Shown: positions 9,110-17,602 of the stretch, piece by piece
Position numbering within the stretch: the first letter of the stretch is position 1
How the letters are laid out: every line of letters begins with the position of its first letter
Assembly (NCBI RefSeq): GCF_014193655.1
Contig: NZ_JACHZQ010000009.1
Coordinates: 1-64,000, forward strand
Direction of reading: 5' to 3'
Source: Rhizobium sp. BK313
Lineage (GTDB): Bacteria; Pseudomonadota; Alphaproteobacteria; Rhizobiales; Rhizobiaceae
Length of the DNA: 64,000 nt
Program-made: the position numbers and the translations under genes
Notes under the pieces: generated by a model
What the model saw: only the letters and a program-made list of their open reading frames with translations
Database searches by the model: none
What the model was told of the DNA's origin: nothing

Positions 9110-9129
9110 TTGCACAAACGTTTGCGCAA
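9110..9129. promoter_or_regulatory. LacI-type operator palindrome upstream of the DppA-like gene
   Basis: A 20-base inverted repeat, TTGCACAAAC/GTTTGCGCAA, with one mismatched pair and a central CG, as expected for a LacI/GalR-family operator. It begins 22 bases upstream of the binding-protein start codon and lies between that gene and the LacI gene, so it very likely receives the adjacent regulator. Confidence 0.75.
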
Positions 9130-9169
9130 TAGAAACAGCATAACCTGCGGTGAAAAATTGCTTTTCAAA

Positions 9170-10219
9170 CTACGCAGGAGGAATGTGCTGCAAGCTAGGG
9201 AAGTCCGATGACGCACGTATGACAAGTTCGGGCGGAATAAGACGCATCGGTCGCATGCTGGTCCGGGCATCCGCTGAAAGGTTCGTCAATTCCAGAAGCA
9301 GATCGAGCGAAGCTTCGCAAAGAGAATCCGTCGGTTGTGCCACCGTCGTCAGAGGGGGCGACCAATAGGCCGTATCAGGCACATTGTCATAGCCGACGAC
9401 AGAAATATCATCTGGAATCTTCAGTCCTAGCTCCCGCAGGAGCGCCACGACCTCGATTGCGAGGCCGTCGCTTCCGCAGATCAACGCCGTCGGCCGCGTT
9501 GACGGGGCCGTTAGTATCCGCCGGAACACTTCACGGTCGATGTCCGCCCTTTCGAAGGAAAGAACATCCCCTTTGATTTCGCCTGCGCTTTCGCTGACCA
9601 TTTGCCGGAAAATTGATCGGCGATCACTCAAGGCGAGCCGGCTTACGCGGTAGACATAATCAATACGGTGGTGTTTGAGCGCTATCAGATGATCGAGGAG
9701 CATGCGCATGCCGATCCAATCATCGGCCAGCACCGCCGGTTTCGGGCCCGTAAGACCGCCGCACAGGGTGACATGCGCCTTGCCCATCCGGTCGAGATGC
9801 TCGCACAGAGCTTCATGGCCGGGGAGATCGCTGACCATGATCACGCCGTCGAAAAAATCGTCCTGGAACAGATTCAACTGTCCAGCGACCTCGCCGGCAT
9901 CGGCTTTTGCCTGTGCCACCAGCAGTTCCACCCCGCGCCTCTGCGCCACCGCCTGCAAGCGGCTGGTCAGATGCGGCTGATAGTGCCCAGAGAGGCTGCC
10001 GACGATCGCACCGAAGACGCCCGTTCGGTGGGTTCTGAGCGAAGTCGCCAGCCGGTTGACGACATAGCCGGCATCGCGCGCCGTCGCTTTGACGCGCTCT
10101 TGTGTTTCGATACTGATGCGGGCATCGGCACGACCGTTCAAGACGCGCGAAACCGTCCCAGCAGAGACACCTGCCAGCCGCGCGACTTCCAAAATTCCGA
10201 TTCTCGCCCGCGTTTTCAC
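9170..10219 (-). CDS. LacI-family transcriptional regulator
   Basis: Repressor-type regulator of about 349 aa. The N-terminal helix-turn-helix is clear: ILEVARLAGVSAGTVSRVLNG. It is followed by the hinge and a periplasmic-binding-protein-like sensor domain that ends with the usual VVGYDNVPDTAYWSPPLTTVAQP. The GTG at 10219 was chosen because LacI proteins start only a few residues before the helix-turn-helix; an ATG at 10273 would add 18 unusual residues. It sits directly upstream of the ABC operon on the same strand, with an operator between, so it probably controls that importer and perhaps itself. Confidence 0.9.
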   Translation of the reverse strand: MKTRARIGILEVARLAGVSAGTVSRVLNGRADARISIETQERVKATARDAGYVVNRLATSLRTHRTGVFGAIVGSLSGHYQPHLTSRLQAVAQRRGVELLVAQAKADAGEVAGQLNLFQDDFFDGVIMVSDLPGHEALCEHLDRMGKAHVTLCGGLTGPKPAVLADDWIGMRMLLDHLIALKHHRIDYVYRVSRLALSDRRSIFRQMVSESAGEIKGDVLSFERADIDREVFRRILTAPSTRPTALICGSDGLAIEVVALLRELGLKIPDDISVVGYDNVPDTAYWSPPLTTVAQPTDSLCEASLDLLLELTNLSADARTSMRPMRLIPPELVIRASSDFPSLQHIPPA

Positions 10220-10568
10220 ATCTGCCCCGAAGCACTCTTTTGCCGTGCGGCGACAATGGCGAAAGGCGATCACAGGGGCAAGCCGTCAGCATGATATCAA
10301 GCGCACTGGTCCAGACCGGGCGAGGTGGATAGGGGCCTCCAACGCCATCAAGAGGAACAGGTAAATAGGTTTATGCCTTTCCGGAAAATCAGTTTCACCA
10401 GACTTCACGTGGACGACTTCGTTTCTCCACGTTGCCAATCAGGAGAATGCCGGTCTAGCTAGGAACCACCAGCGTGGCGCATGAGCAGGCGTCCGCCAAG
10501 ATCCCCGTTGGCGCGGCCGCACGGCCTGTGTTCACCGTAAGAATTTGATATTGAGGAGTTACAAGCCC
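10220..10568. other. Intergenic region between LacI and DUF336 genes
   Basis: About 350 bases separate two divergently oriented genes. It must contain both promoters. A Shine-Dalgarno-like GAGGAG lies about 11 bases before the ATG at 10569. I see no convincing gene, hairpin terminator or strong palindrome here. Confidence 0.4.
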
Positions 10569-10988
10569 ATGTCCGTTACGCGCGAAACCCTGATCCTGTC
10601 CCACGCCGGCGCAATCCAGGCTCTTGCGGCCGCGATTGCCCATGCCGAGAAGATCGGTATCCCGCAATGCGTCTTCATTGTCGACGCGAGCGGCGAAACC
10701 ATCGCCAGCGTCCGGATGGATGGCGCGAAATATCTGAGCATGCACACGGCTCGCGCCAAGGCCCGCACAGCCGCCTCAAGCAATGCGCCGACGGGCGCCA
10801 TGTCCTTCGAATTCGGAACCGCCGCCGGCATTGCCTCGCAGGGCGGCGTCACGCATCTGCCGGGTGGCCTGCCTATCCGTTTCAGCAGCCGGCTTGCCGG
10901 TGCGATCGGCGTAGGGTCAGGCACGGGCGATCAGGATTTCGAAGTCGCCCGCGCCGCACTTGCCGCCATTGGAGCCGATGCCGTTTAA
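10569..10988 (+). CDS. GlcG/HbpS-family (DUF336) protein
   Basis: A small 139 aa protein of the GlcG/HbpS family. Recognisable are the N-terminal LSHAGAIQALAAAIAHAEKIG, the central VFIVDASGETIASVRMDGA, and the C-terminal GAIGVGSGTGDQDFEVARAALAAIG. Family members bind haem or small cofactors, or are found beside oxidoreductases for hydroxy and amino acids; their biochemical role is mostly unknown. No signal peptide is seen. It is convergent with the PLP-lyase gene, 15 bases away. Whether it belongs functionally to that cassette is a guess from position. Confidence 0.85.
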   Translation: MSVTRETLILSHAGAIQALAAAIAHAEKIGIPQCVFIVDASGETIASVRMDGAKYLSMHTARAKARTAASSNAPTGAMSFEFGTAAGIASQGGVTHLPGGLPIRFSSRLAGAIGVGSGTGDQDFEVARAALAAIGADAV

Positions 10989-11003
10989 GGCATGCCTCCC
11001 CGC

Positions 11004-12206
11004 TCAGTCCGGCCACTTGCGAATGTTGCGTGCCGATTTCTGCGGCACCAGCATCGCGTCCGACGGCCTTTCCTTGGCTGACAACAGCGAATGGAGTTCG
11101 CGGGCAACGGTCTCGGCCTCTCCCGGGTGGAGATTGCAGGGATCAAGGAAGAAATGCCCGCGTTCGACCTCATGATTGCGGACGATGATCGGTATTTGCG
11201 CGCGGGCAAGGGCAGTAGCAAGTCCTGCCGCCGTAAAGCCGCTCTCCGGCAGTACGTTGATTTCCAGCCTGTCCAAGGGATTGTTGGTCGGATCGGGAAC
11301 GATCACCGCCTCGATACCCGCGAGCCCCTCCAGCGTGCCCTTCCATAGATCCAGCGCCTCGCGCTCGCGGCGGCGAATGCCGTGGTGATCGCACACCTCC
11401 CACGCCTCAAGCGCTGCCATGACACCGGCAATGCTCTCCTTCCCAACCTTCATGCCGCGGCCAATCCCGCGGTTCTGAAGGAAAGTGGCTCGCACCAGAT
11501 CCTTTCGCCCTGCAACAATGCCTGTCGTCGGGCCACCGAGGAACTTGTGCCCGCTATAGACGACGATATCTGCGCCCTGCTGCAGGAAGGTCCGCAAATC
11601 ATACTCGGATGCGGCATCGACGATGACCGGCACGTTTCTGGCGTGGCAGATGGCCGCGAACTCCGGCAAGGAGAGCATGCCGTATTGCACCGTATGGTGC
11701 GAAACCACGTAGAGAGCGGCGGCCGTACGTTCATTGATCGCGTCGGCGACGTGATAGTCGTTGACGACGCTGACGGTCCCGGCTGCAATGACCTTGCCAC
11801 CGGCCAGCCGGACGGCTTGGTCGATATTGCCGCCGAAGCTCACCATATGGCCGATCTGCACGATGACTTCTGTCTTCAATCCTTCGGTCCGGTCCGGAAG
11901 GTTTTCGATCGCCAGGAGATTGTCGCCGGTGATCGCCGCGGCCAGCGATAGGCTGATGCCGCTCGCGCAGGATGCGGTGACAAAACCGGCTTCCCCACCG
12001 GTGAGGCGCGCAATCACTTCGCTCGCGCGCCGATGCAGATCGTCCATCTCCACGAACTGCGAGGCGATTTCGCTCATCGCCTTGATCGCCTCCGGCACGA
12101 TGATCGACGCACCCAAGGCGGTCATCGTGCCGGAGACGTTGATGATGGGCCGGAGATTGAGGCGTTCTCTGATCGGCTGTTCGGAGCCTTTTGTAGTCGC
12201 AACCAT
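11004..12206 (-). CDS. SelA-fold PLP-dependent lyase/transferase (ammonia-lyase type)
   Basis: A fold-type I PLP enzyme of 400 aa in the SelA-like family (related to selenocysteine synthase and D-glucosaminate-6-phosphate ammonia-lyase). The PLP lysine is probably K221 in VVYSGHKFLGGP. NVSGTMTALGAS near the N-terminus and the GGEAGFVTASCASG segment fit the family. No selenocysteine genes are nearby and the true SelA tRNA-binding features are not evident, so amino-acid elimination or deamination is more likely. ATG 12206 was chosen for its AGAAGG ribosome-binding site. It is followed upstream in the operon by RidA, which removes enamine products from this kind of enzyme. Confidence 0.8.
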   Translation of the reverse strand: MVATTKGSEQPIRERLNLRPIINVSGTMTALGASIIVPEAIKAMSEIASQFVEMDDLHRRASEVIARLTGGEAGFVTASCASGISLSLAAAITGDNLLAIENLPDRTEGLKTEVIVQIGHMVSFGGNIDQAVRLAGGKVIAAGTVSVVNDYHVADAINERTAAALYVVSHHTVQYGMLSLPEFAAICHARNVPVIVDAASEYDLRTFLQQGADIVVYSGHKFLGGPTTGIVAGRKDLVRATFLQNRGIGRGMKVGKESIAGVMAALEAWEVCDHHGIRRREREALDLWKGTLEGLAGIEAVIVPDPTNNPLDRLEINVLPESGFTAAGLATALARAQIPIIVRNHEVERGHFFLDPCNLHPGEAETVARELHSLLSAKERPSDAMLVPQKSARNIRKWPD

Positions 12207-12219
12207 TGGATTGGGCCTT

Positions 12220-12687
12220 CTAACTCTGAATTTCGATAATTGCTTCGATTTCGACGGTGATATTGTTGGGCAGCGAACCAACGCCGATCGCCGAGCGTGC
12301 ATGCATGCCGATATCGCCGAAGACATCGGCAAACAGATCCGAGCAACCGTTTATGACCTTGGGGTGGTCGGTGAAATCCGGCGTAGCGTTCACGAACCCC
12401 AGCAGCTTCACGACCTGCTTGACCTGGCTGAGATCACCAATACTGGCCGACAAGGCCGATAGAACATTGAGCCCCGTCAACCGCGCATGCTGATAAGCTG
12501 TTTCCACATCCACATCCTGCCCGACTTTGCCGGTGCGCAGCGTGCCATCGGCATCCACAGGCCCCTGCCCCGAAATGAACAGCAGCGAACCGCATCGAAC
12601 GAAATTGCGAAAATTGCCGATTGGCGTGGGCGGCGTAAAGAGTTCCAGACCGAGAGCCTTCAACCGATCGTGAGGCGTCATTTCCAT
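12220..12687 (-). CDS. RidA/YjgF-family enamine/imine deaminase
   Basis: RidA proteins hydrolyse reactive enamine and imine intermediates, such as 2-aminoacrylate, to keto acids and ammonia. The 155 aa protein has the family course GSLLFISGQGPVDADG, then ARLTGLNVLSALSASIGDLSQV and a C-terminal RSAIGVGSLPNNITVEIEAIIEI. The Arg in the ARSAIGV segment corresponds to the conserved catalytic Arg. It is longer at the N-terminus than the ~128 aa RidA core and may belong to a RidA subgroup. It lies between the amino-acid transporter ATPase and the PLP-lyase gene, 13 bases from the latter. Confidence 0.92.
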   Translation of the reverse strand: MEMTPHDRLKALGLELFTPPTPIGNFRNFVRCGSLLFISGQGPVDADGTLRTGKVGQDVDVETAYQHARLTGLNVLSALSASIGDLSQVKQVVKLLGFVNATPDFTDHPKVINGCSDLFADVFGDIGMHARSAIGVGSLPNNITVEIEAIIEIQS

Positions 12688-12701
12688 TCTCCCATTCAGT
12701 C

Positions 12702-13505
12702 TCAGACGGCCGCAGCCGCGTGGAAGCGGGAAAGAAAAGCCTTCAGCCGTTCATTCTCCGCCACAAGCGCCGGAAGGTCCTTCGGCGCGCCCTGGGCGGA
12801 CACTTTTCCATCGGCCATGAAGACGATGCGGTCGCTGGCATCCCGGGCAAAGGCGATTTCATGCGTGACCATCAGCATCGTCATGCCCTCCTCGGCCAGT
12901 TGCCTGACAACATCGAGAACTTCGTTCACCAGCTCGGGGTCGAGCGCCGAGGTGATTTCATCGAGCAGCAGGATCTTCGGGTCCATCGCCACGGCGCGTG
13001 CGATTCCGACGCGCTGCTGCTGACCGCCAGACAATTCCGACGGCAGGTTGTCGATCCGGTGCCCGAGACCTACGCGATTGAGCCAATGTTCGGCTATCTC
13101 CCGCGCCTCCTTCTTGGGCTTGCCCCGGACCTTTTGAAGGCCGAGCATCACATTTTCCGCAGCAGTCAGATGCGGAAAGAGATTGAAACTCTGAAACACC
13201 ATGCCCGTTTCGGCACGCATGCGCGCCAGGTCCTTCTCGCCGCGGCGCTGCTGATTGGCGTCGTCCCGATAGCCGACTTCGACGCCGTCGATCTGGATCG
13301 ATCCGCCGTCGTAACTTTCAAGAAAGTTCACGCAGCGCAGAAGCGTCGTCTTGCCGCTGCCCGACGGGCCGATGACCGAGACGACCTCGCCTTTGGCGAC
13401 ATCCATATCGATGGAGTGCAGAACCTGGACGGGGCCGAACGCCTTGGCAACATTGCGTATTCTGAGGAGCGGCGTGGCAGATTGCGTGTTGTTCATGACG
13501 GTCAA
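12702..13505 (-). CDS. Polar amino-acid ABC transporter ATP-binding protein
   Basis: ATPase of the GlnQ/HisP type, 267 aa. Walker A is GPSGSGKTTLLR, the signature is LSGGQQQRVGIARA, and Walker B is ILLLDEITSALD with the switch VTHEIAFA. The motif reads DEITSALD rather than the usual DEPTSALD (Pro to Ile). The start overlaps the stop of the permease gene by four bases, so the genes are translationally coupled. Confidence 0.93.
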   Translation of the reverse strand: MTVMNNTQSATPLLRIRNVAKAFGPVQVLHSIDMDVAKGEVVSVIGPSGSGKTTLLRCVNFLESYDGGSIQIDGVEVGYRDDANQQRRGEKDLARMRAETGMVFQSFNLFPHLTAAENVMLGLQKVRGKPKKEAREIAEHWLNRVGLGHRIDNLPSELSGGQQQRVGIARAVAMDPKILLLDEITSALDPELVNEVLDVVRQLAEEGMTMLMVTHEIAFARDASDRIVFMADGKVSAQGAPKDLPALVAENERLKAFLSRFHAAAAV

Positions 13506-14149
13506 TCCCTGATGTAGGAGTAGCGGCGCTCCATTCTCCGGCTCAGGCTGGAGAGACTGTAGTTGATCGCGAAGTAGATGAAGGCTCCGAGAAGGTAGAG
13601 CGGCATGGCCTCATAGGTCCGGCCGATCACCTCGTTGATCGACTGCATGAGGTCGACGATGCCGAGCAGCGAGATCAGCGCGCTACCCTTGACGGCGTCG
13701 GTGACCCCATTGATCCAGGGCGGCAGAAAGCGGCGCGTCGCCTGCGGAAAGATGACATAGCGCAGGCGCTGCACGAATGTCAGGCCGATGGACATGCCGG
13801 CCTCCATCTGTCCCCTGGGGATGGAGAGGACGGCACCACGCACATATTCGATGACTTGAGCTGACTTGAAAAGCGTCAACGCAACCACGCCGGCCCAGAA
13901 GGCGACGATGTGGATGCCGAGCGCCGGAAATCCGTAATAGACGATGAAGATGAGAACAAGGATCGGAATGCCGCGGATACAGTCGCTGAAGAAGCGCACG
14001 AAAAGCTTGACCGGCCAGGGGCCGTAGATCAGCCCGACGCCCAAGATGATGCCGATGCAGAGCGAAAGCGCGACGACGATCGCGGAGACCCAGAGCGTGA
14101 TGAGCAGGCCTTTCAGGAGGAACGGCAGGGCATAGATGATCGCGGCCAT
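13502..14149 (-). CDS. Polar amino-acid ABC transporter permease (HisM/GlnP-type)
   Basis: A 215 aa inner-membrane permease with about five helices. The N-terminal LLKGLLITLWVSAIVVALSL and the EAA loop EAGMSIGLTFVQRLRYVIFPQATRR are typical of the histidine/glutamine family. The following PPWINGVTDAVKGSALISLLGIVDLM completes the family signature. It lies one base after the partner permease gene. Confidence 0.93.
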   Translation of the reverse strand: MAAIIYALPFLLKGLLITLWVSAIVVALSLCIGIILGVGLIYGPWPVKLFVRFFSDCIRGIPILVLIFIVYYGFPALGIHIVAFWAGVVALTLFKSAQVIEYVRGAVLSIPRGQMEAGMSIGLTFVQRLRYVIFPQATRRFLPPWINGVTDAVKGSALISLLGIVDLMQSINEVIGRTYEAMPLYLLGAFIYFAINYSLSSLSRRMERRYSYIRD

Positions 14150-14150
14150 T

Positions 14151-14882
14151 CTAACGCTCCACCCTGAAATGGCCTTCCAGCCGCCGCAGGCCGAACAGGA
14201 TGAGATAGCCAGTAACGAGATACATCAGGGTCGTGATGATGTAGACCTCGACGATGCGGAAGGTATTGAAATTGATCCATTGCGCCCCGTATGTGAGCTC
14301 TGGAACGGCAATGACCGAGGCTACCGATGTATCCTTGAACAGGGAGATGAATGTGTTGGATAGCGCAGGCAGGGTAATTCGCGTCATCGTCGGCAGACGG
14401 ACGTAGAGAAGGCGCTGCAACGGCGTCAGCCCGATCGCCTTGCCCGCATCGATCTGGCCGCGCGGCACGGCCTCGAGGCCGGACCGGAATACCTCGACGA
14501 GATAGGCACCGGCATAAACCGAGAGGGTAATGACGAATGATGCCGTCGCGCTATAGGCAATGTTCACCGCGGTCGGAAGCCCGTAAAAGACGAGATAGAC
14601 GAGCAAGATCAGCGGCACATTGCGGATGAATTCGACGTAAGCAGCGATGAAACCGCGGACAACCTTGCCAGCCGACACATACCAGATGGCGAGGACAAGC
14701 CCTATCAAGGCACCGATGGCGATGGAAATGACAGCAAGCTCGAGGCTGAGCAGAAGCCCGCTCCACAGCTTGTCGATGTTTCGCCAGATAAGATTGAAAT
14801 TCAGGTGATAGCCCATGCCGGCCGCCGTCTCCCGGGATGCGATCGATGTCTGCTGAGGAGCCAGCGCCAGCCGAGGCTGCAC
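14151..14882 (-). CDS. Polar amino-acid ABC transporter permease (HisQ/GlnP-type)
   Basis: Second permease of the same importer. The body begins LWSGLLLSLELAVISIAIGALIG and carries the EAA loop DAGKAIGLTPLQRLLYVRLPTMTR followed by LPALSNTFISLFKDTSVASVI. The GTG at 14882 has a nearby GGAG and lies 14 bases after the binding-protein gene. ATG 14816 (MGYHLNFN) is an alternative that would remove 22 polar residues and gives a more usual N-terminus. Either way the core is complete. Confidence 0.9.
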   Translation of the reverse strand: MQPRLALAPQQTSIASRETAAGMGYHLNFNLIWRNIDKLWSGLLLSLELAVISIAIGALIGLVLAIWYVSAGKVVRGFIAAYVEFIRNVPLILLVYLVFYGLPTAVNIAYSATASFVITLSVYAGAYLVEVFRSGLEAVPRGQIDAGKAIGLTPLQRLLYVRLPTMTRITLPALSNTFISLFKDTSVASVIAVPELTYGAQWINFNTFRIVEVYIITTLMYLVTGYLILFGLRRLEGHFRVER

Positions 14883-14896
14883 TGGCTCCGTTCAGA

Positions 14897-15772
14897 TCAG
14901 ATGGCGGGGAAACCCGGCTTGCGGACCGGTGCGTCCAGGCCGAAATATTCCTTGAAGGCCGCATCGTAGAGCGCGGACTCATGGCCGAACATGGCAGTAT
15001 TGAACGCCGTATTGACGAAATACAGCCAGTCGAGATCGCCTTGGCGGACGCCGGCGCCATAAAGCATGGCATTCCACTGCTTGCCGGCGTCGAAATAACG
15101 ATCGGGCGTTCGTGATGCGAGCCAGCGTACCGTCGACAAATCGACTGCGGCCGCGTCGACGCGCTTGGCTTCCAATGCCTGAATGACATTTGCCTGCGTG
15201 TCGATCTGCATGACCTGCGCATCCGGCAGAACGAGGTGAACGGTCTTTTCCGCATCCACGTTCTGGAGAATGGAAATGCGCGTGCTGCTACCACCGGCCA
15301 AGAGCTTGTCAAAGGTCTTGTTGTCGGCGTCCGGACGCGTCAACAGGGCTACGCCTTCGACATAGTAAGGCCTGGAGAAGTTGATGAGCTGCGCGCGCTG
15401 CGCCGACATCGTCATGAACTGAATGGTGATGTCGACCTTGCCGGTGACGATGTTCGGAATGCGCTGCTGTGCATCCTGCTTGACGAACTCGACCTTGGTC
15501 TCATCGTCGAACAGGCCCTTGGCAAGGATACGACCCATGGTGATGTCCATGCCGACCAGCTCACCGGCATCGTTCTCGAAATGCCAGGGGGCGTTGGTGC
15601 TGCCGGTGCCGACGATCAGGTGGCCGCGATCCAGCACCGTACGCAACAGGCTGTCGCTTGCTGCCTGAGCCGCTGCCTCTTCGCTGCTGGCCATCAGGCC
15701 GACTGCAGTACCGACCGCCAGGCCACCCAGACCCAGCTTCAAAAAGTCACGACGCTGCGAAATATCGCTCAT
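14897..15772 (-). CDS. Polar amino-acid ABC transporter substrate-binding protein, Tat-exported
   Basis: Family-3 periplasmic binding protein of 291 aa. The ATG at 15772 gives a textbook Tat leader: QRRDFLKLGLGGLAVGTAVG, with an AAAQA-type cleavage site near residue 35. The mature part shows GHLIVGTGSTNAPWHFENDAGELVGMD and the later RIPNIVTGKVDITIQFMTMSAQRAQLINFSRPYY, both family marks. The longer frame to 15928 runs into the IclR control region and is not credible. It is the first gene of the importer operon, and its promoter region holds the IclR-type palindrome. Confidence 0.92.
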   Translation of the reverse strand: MSDISQRRDFLKLGLGGLAVGTAVGLMASSEEAAAQAASDSLLRTVLDRGHLIVGTGSTNAPWHFENDAGELVGMDITMGRILAKGLFDDETKVEFVKQDAQQRIPNIVTGKVDITIQFMTMSAQRAQLINFSRPYYVEGVALLTRPDADNKTFDKLLAGGSSTRISILQNVDAEKTVHLVLPDAQVMQIDTQANVIQALEAKRVDAAAVDLSTVRWLASRTPDRYFDAGKQWNAMLYGAGVRQGDLDWLYFVNTAFNTAMFGHESALYDAAFKEYFGLDAPVRKPGFPAI

Positions 15773-15830
15773 GTAAGCCTCCAAGTTTGAGATAAAGTTC
15801 CCGTTATCAAGCTTGTTTTCGCAAGCCTGT

Positions 15831-15848
15831 TGTCTTATATACAAGACA
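15831..15848. promoter_or_regulatory. Probable IclR operator (TGTCTT-N6-AAGACA)
   Basis: An 18-base site with six-base perfect arms, TGTCTT and AAGACA, around ATATAC. A second TCTTATAT occurs 20 bases downstream (15853-15860), repeating the left half. It lies between the divergent binding-protein gene (start 15772) and the IclR gene (start 15927), so it is well placed for control of both. Confidence 0.65.
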
Positions 15849-15926
15849 CGCTTCTTATATTTAGGACGATATACCGAATTTGACGCTGGCGCAATGCCAG
15901 AGCGGCAGCAATGGAGCATTTCTGGC

Positions 15927-16733
15927 ATGGTTTCGAATAACGAGGGTGCGCGAAAGACACGAGAAGCTCATGGCCCCCGTGAGCGTGGTATCGATAGGGT
16001 ATTGAAATTGCTGGGCTATCTGAACAAGGCCGGGCAGCCGGTTCGGCTCGCCGACCTGCCGAAGGCGATCGACGCACCGCGATCGACCATCTATGACCTC
16101 GTCGGCATCCTCTCGGACGCGGGCATTCTGGAGACGAACGGCAGCGACAACAGGGTCTATTTCGGCAAGCTGCTCTACCTTTACGGCACGCGTTACCTGC
16201 AGGAAAACGACATCATCATTCGCGGCAGGGAAGCAGTCGAGCGGCTATCGAAGCAGACGGGCGAGACGAGTGAGCTCTGCGTGCGCCACAGGAACAAGCA
16301 GGCGATCGTTCATGCCGCCCCAGGCTCCCGACCGCTCCGCATCAGCTCCGAAATCGGGTCGCAGGTGCCGATCCCTTGGACCGCATCGGGAAGGTTGCTG
16401 CTGTCGCATCTGCCGAAAGAGGAAATCGGCAAATTGCTGGAGGAAGGCGACTTGACCCTTCCCGACGGACGTTCGGTCGACCTTGAGGATTTTGCGCGCG
16501 AATGCAGCGAAGCCAGAAGAAAGAAGCTGATCATCACCACAGGGCTGATCAACAGCTTCACCCAATGCATGGCCGCCCCTATCTGGAACTCGAACGGCAT
16601 CGTCGAAGCGACCATCTGTTTCGTCTTGCCGATCGATGTTTCCGAGGACCATAAGACGGCACTGGGCGCGGAGCTCGTGCGCACTGCCGAAGCCCTTTCG
16701 ATCGGCAACAGCTATCTGGCCGCGGCGCAATAG
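15927..16733 (+). CDS. IclR-family transcriptional regulator
   Basis: Regulator of 268 aa with an N-terminal winged helix (RVLKLLGYLNKAG, LADLPKAIDAPRSTIYDLVGIL) and a C-terminal ligand-binding domain (ETSELCVRHRNKQAIVH, then IPWTASGRLLLSHLP, then NSFTQCMAAPIWNSNGIVEA). ATG 15927 follows GGAG by about ten bases; ATG 15894 is a possible earlier start. It is divergent from the amino-acid importer and its lyase/RidA genes and probably controls them in response to the imported compound or its product. Confidence 0.9.
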   Translation: MVSNNEGARKTREAHGPRERGIDRVLKLLGYLNKAGQPVRLADLPKAIDAPRSTIYDLVGILSDAGILETNGSDNRVYFGKLLYLYGTRYLQENDIIIRGREAVERLSKQTGETSELCVRHRNKQAIVHAAPGSRPLRISSEIGSQVPIPWTASGRLLLSHLPKEEIGKLLEEGDLTLPDGRSVDLEDFARECSEARRKKLIITTGLINSFTQCMAAPIWNSNGIVEATICFVLPIDVSEDHKTALGAELVRTAEALSIGNSYLAAAQ

Positions 16734-16748
16734 GGGCGCCGGCGGGGT

Positions 16749-17345
16749 CTACTGCTCCCTCACCAATCCCAGCACGAGTTGCTGCAGGTTGCCGCCGTCG
16801 CTAAGTTCGGTTTTATCGAAATCCCGAGCCCTTTGCCGTTGCCTGTTGGAGATTTCCAATAGCCGCTGGGTCAGATCGGCTCTGATCTTGCGGCAACCGG
16901 GATCATTTGCGGCGGACAGGCCTATGCTTGCCGCCTCGATCTCTCTCACCATGTCCTTGATCATCTCGCCATGCACGCGTTCATGTTTGTGCACTCCGGC
17001 GATGAATGTATCCCAGCTTCTTCTGGTGGAAGCTGGGAGTTGCGCCGAAGGCTTAGGTAGCACGTAAGTGATTATCAGTTTCGGCTGTGCTGAAGCCAGA
17101 ATGCAGGCATCACCCTGCGGTTCGTATTTCCGGGTCCATGTCAGTCTAAAGCTCGTATGTGCGATGGCGCGCGCCTTGCCACCAACCCCAGGCCCGCGTT
17201 CGCCGATCGACTCGTAAAGTTCCGCTCCGGACGTCCCGGCAATGGCGTAGGTTTGGACTTTCTCGACTGCCTGCCACTGTGCATGCGCAACTATTGGCGA
17301 AGCGAAACAGCCCACCAGAAGAAAAAGCCTGATACCTAATTTCAC
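16749..17345 (-). CDS. Secreted DUF922-family protein, probable Zn-dependent protease
   Basis: A 198 aa exported protein. The N-terminus (MKLGIRLFLLVGCFASPIVAHA) is a Sec signal peptide with cleavage after AHA. DUF922 proteins are predicted secreted zinc peptidases; here the metal motif HERVH (HExxH form) is at about residues 121-125, in the usual context VHKHERVHGEMI. The GTG at 17345 was chosen because GGGGA lies five bases upstream. It is convergent with the IclR gene (15 bases). Target and role are unknown; neighbours are also secreted proteins. Confidence 0.82.
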   Translation of the reverse strand: MKLGIRLFLLVGCFASPIVAHAQWQAVEKVQTYAIAGTSGAELYESIGERGPGVGGKARAIAHTSFRLTWTRKYEPQGDACILASAQPKLIITYVLPKPSAQLPASTRRSWDTFIAGVHKHERVHGEMIKDMVREIEAASIGLSAANDPGCRKIRADLTQRLLEISNRQRQRARDFDKTELSDGGNLQQLVLGLVREQ

Positions 17346-17602
17346 ACAGATCCCCACAGAATGATGCCAGTGGCGGCAAGACTAATGGGGTCGGACACCG
17401 CTTTCAATCAGGCGCGGATATTCGGAAAAATCAAGATCCGACTTTTGATGTCGATTTCTCGCCTGCCTTCCCGAGACAAGCAAACAGCTGATAGTGCCAT
17501 TGCGATACAGCGCATAATTGAAATTAACTGGACAAAATGCAGCAAATTCTGATTATTAATACAACTATATATTGATTATTATTGTTATTCTGGGGAACCC
17601 AT

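Noticed and set aside
11004..12206. Selenocysteine synthase (SelA) proper
   Set aside because: No selB, selD or tRNA-Sec signals nearby, and the context (RidA, amino-acid importer) fits a catabolic PLP lyase better.
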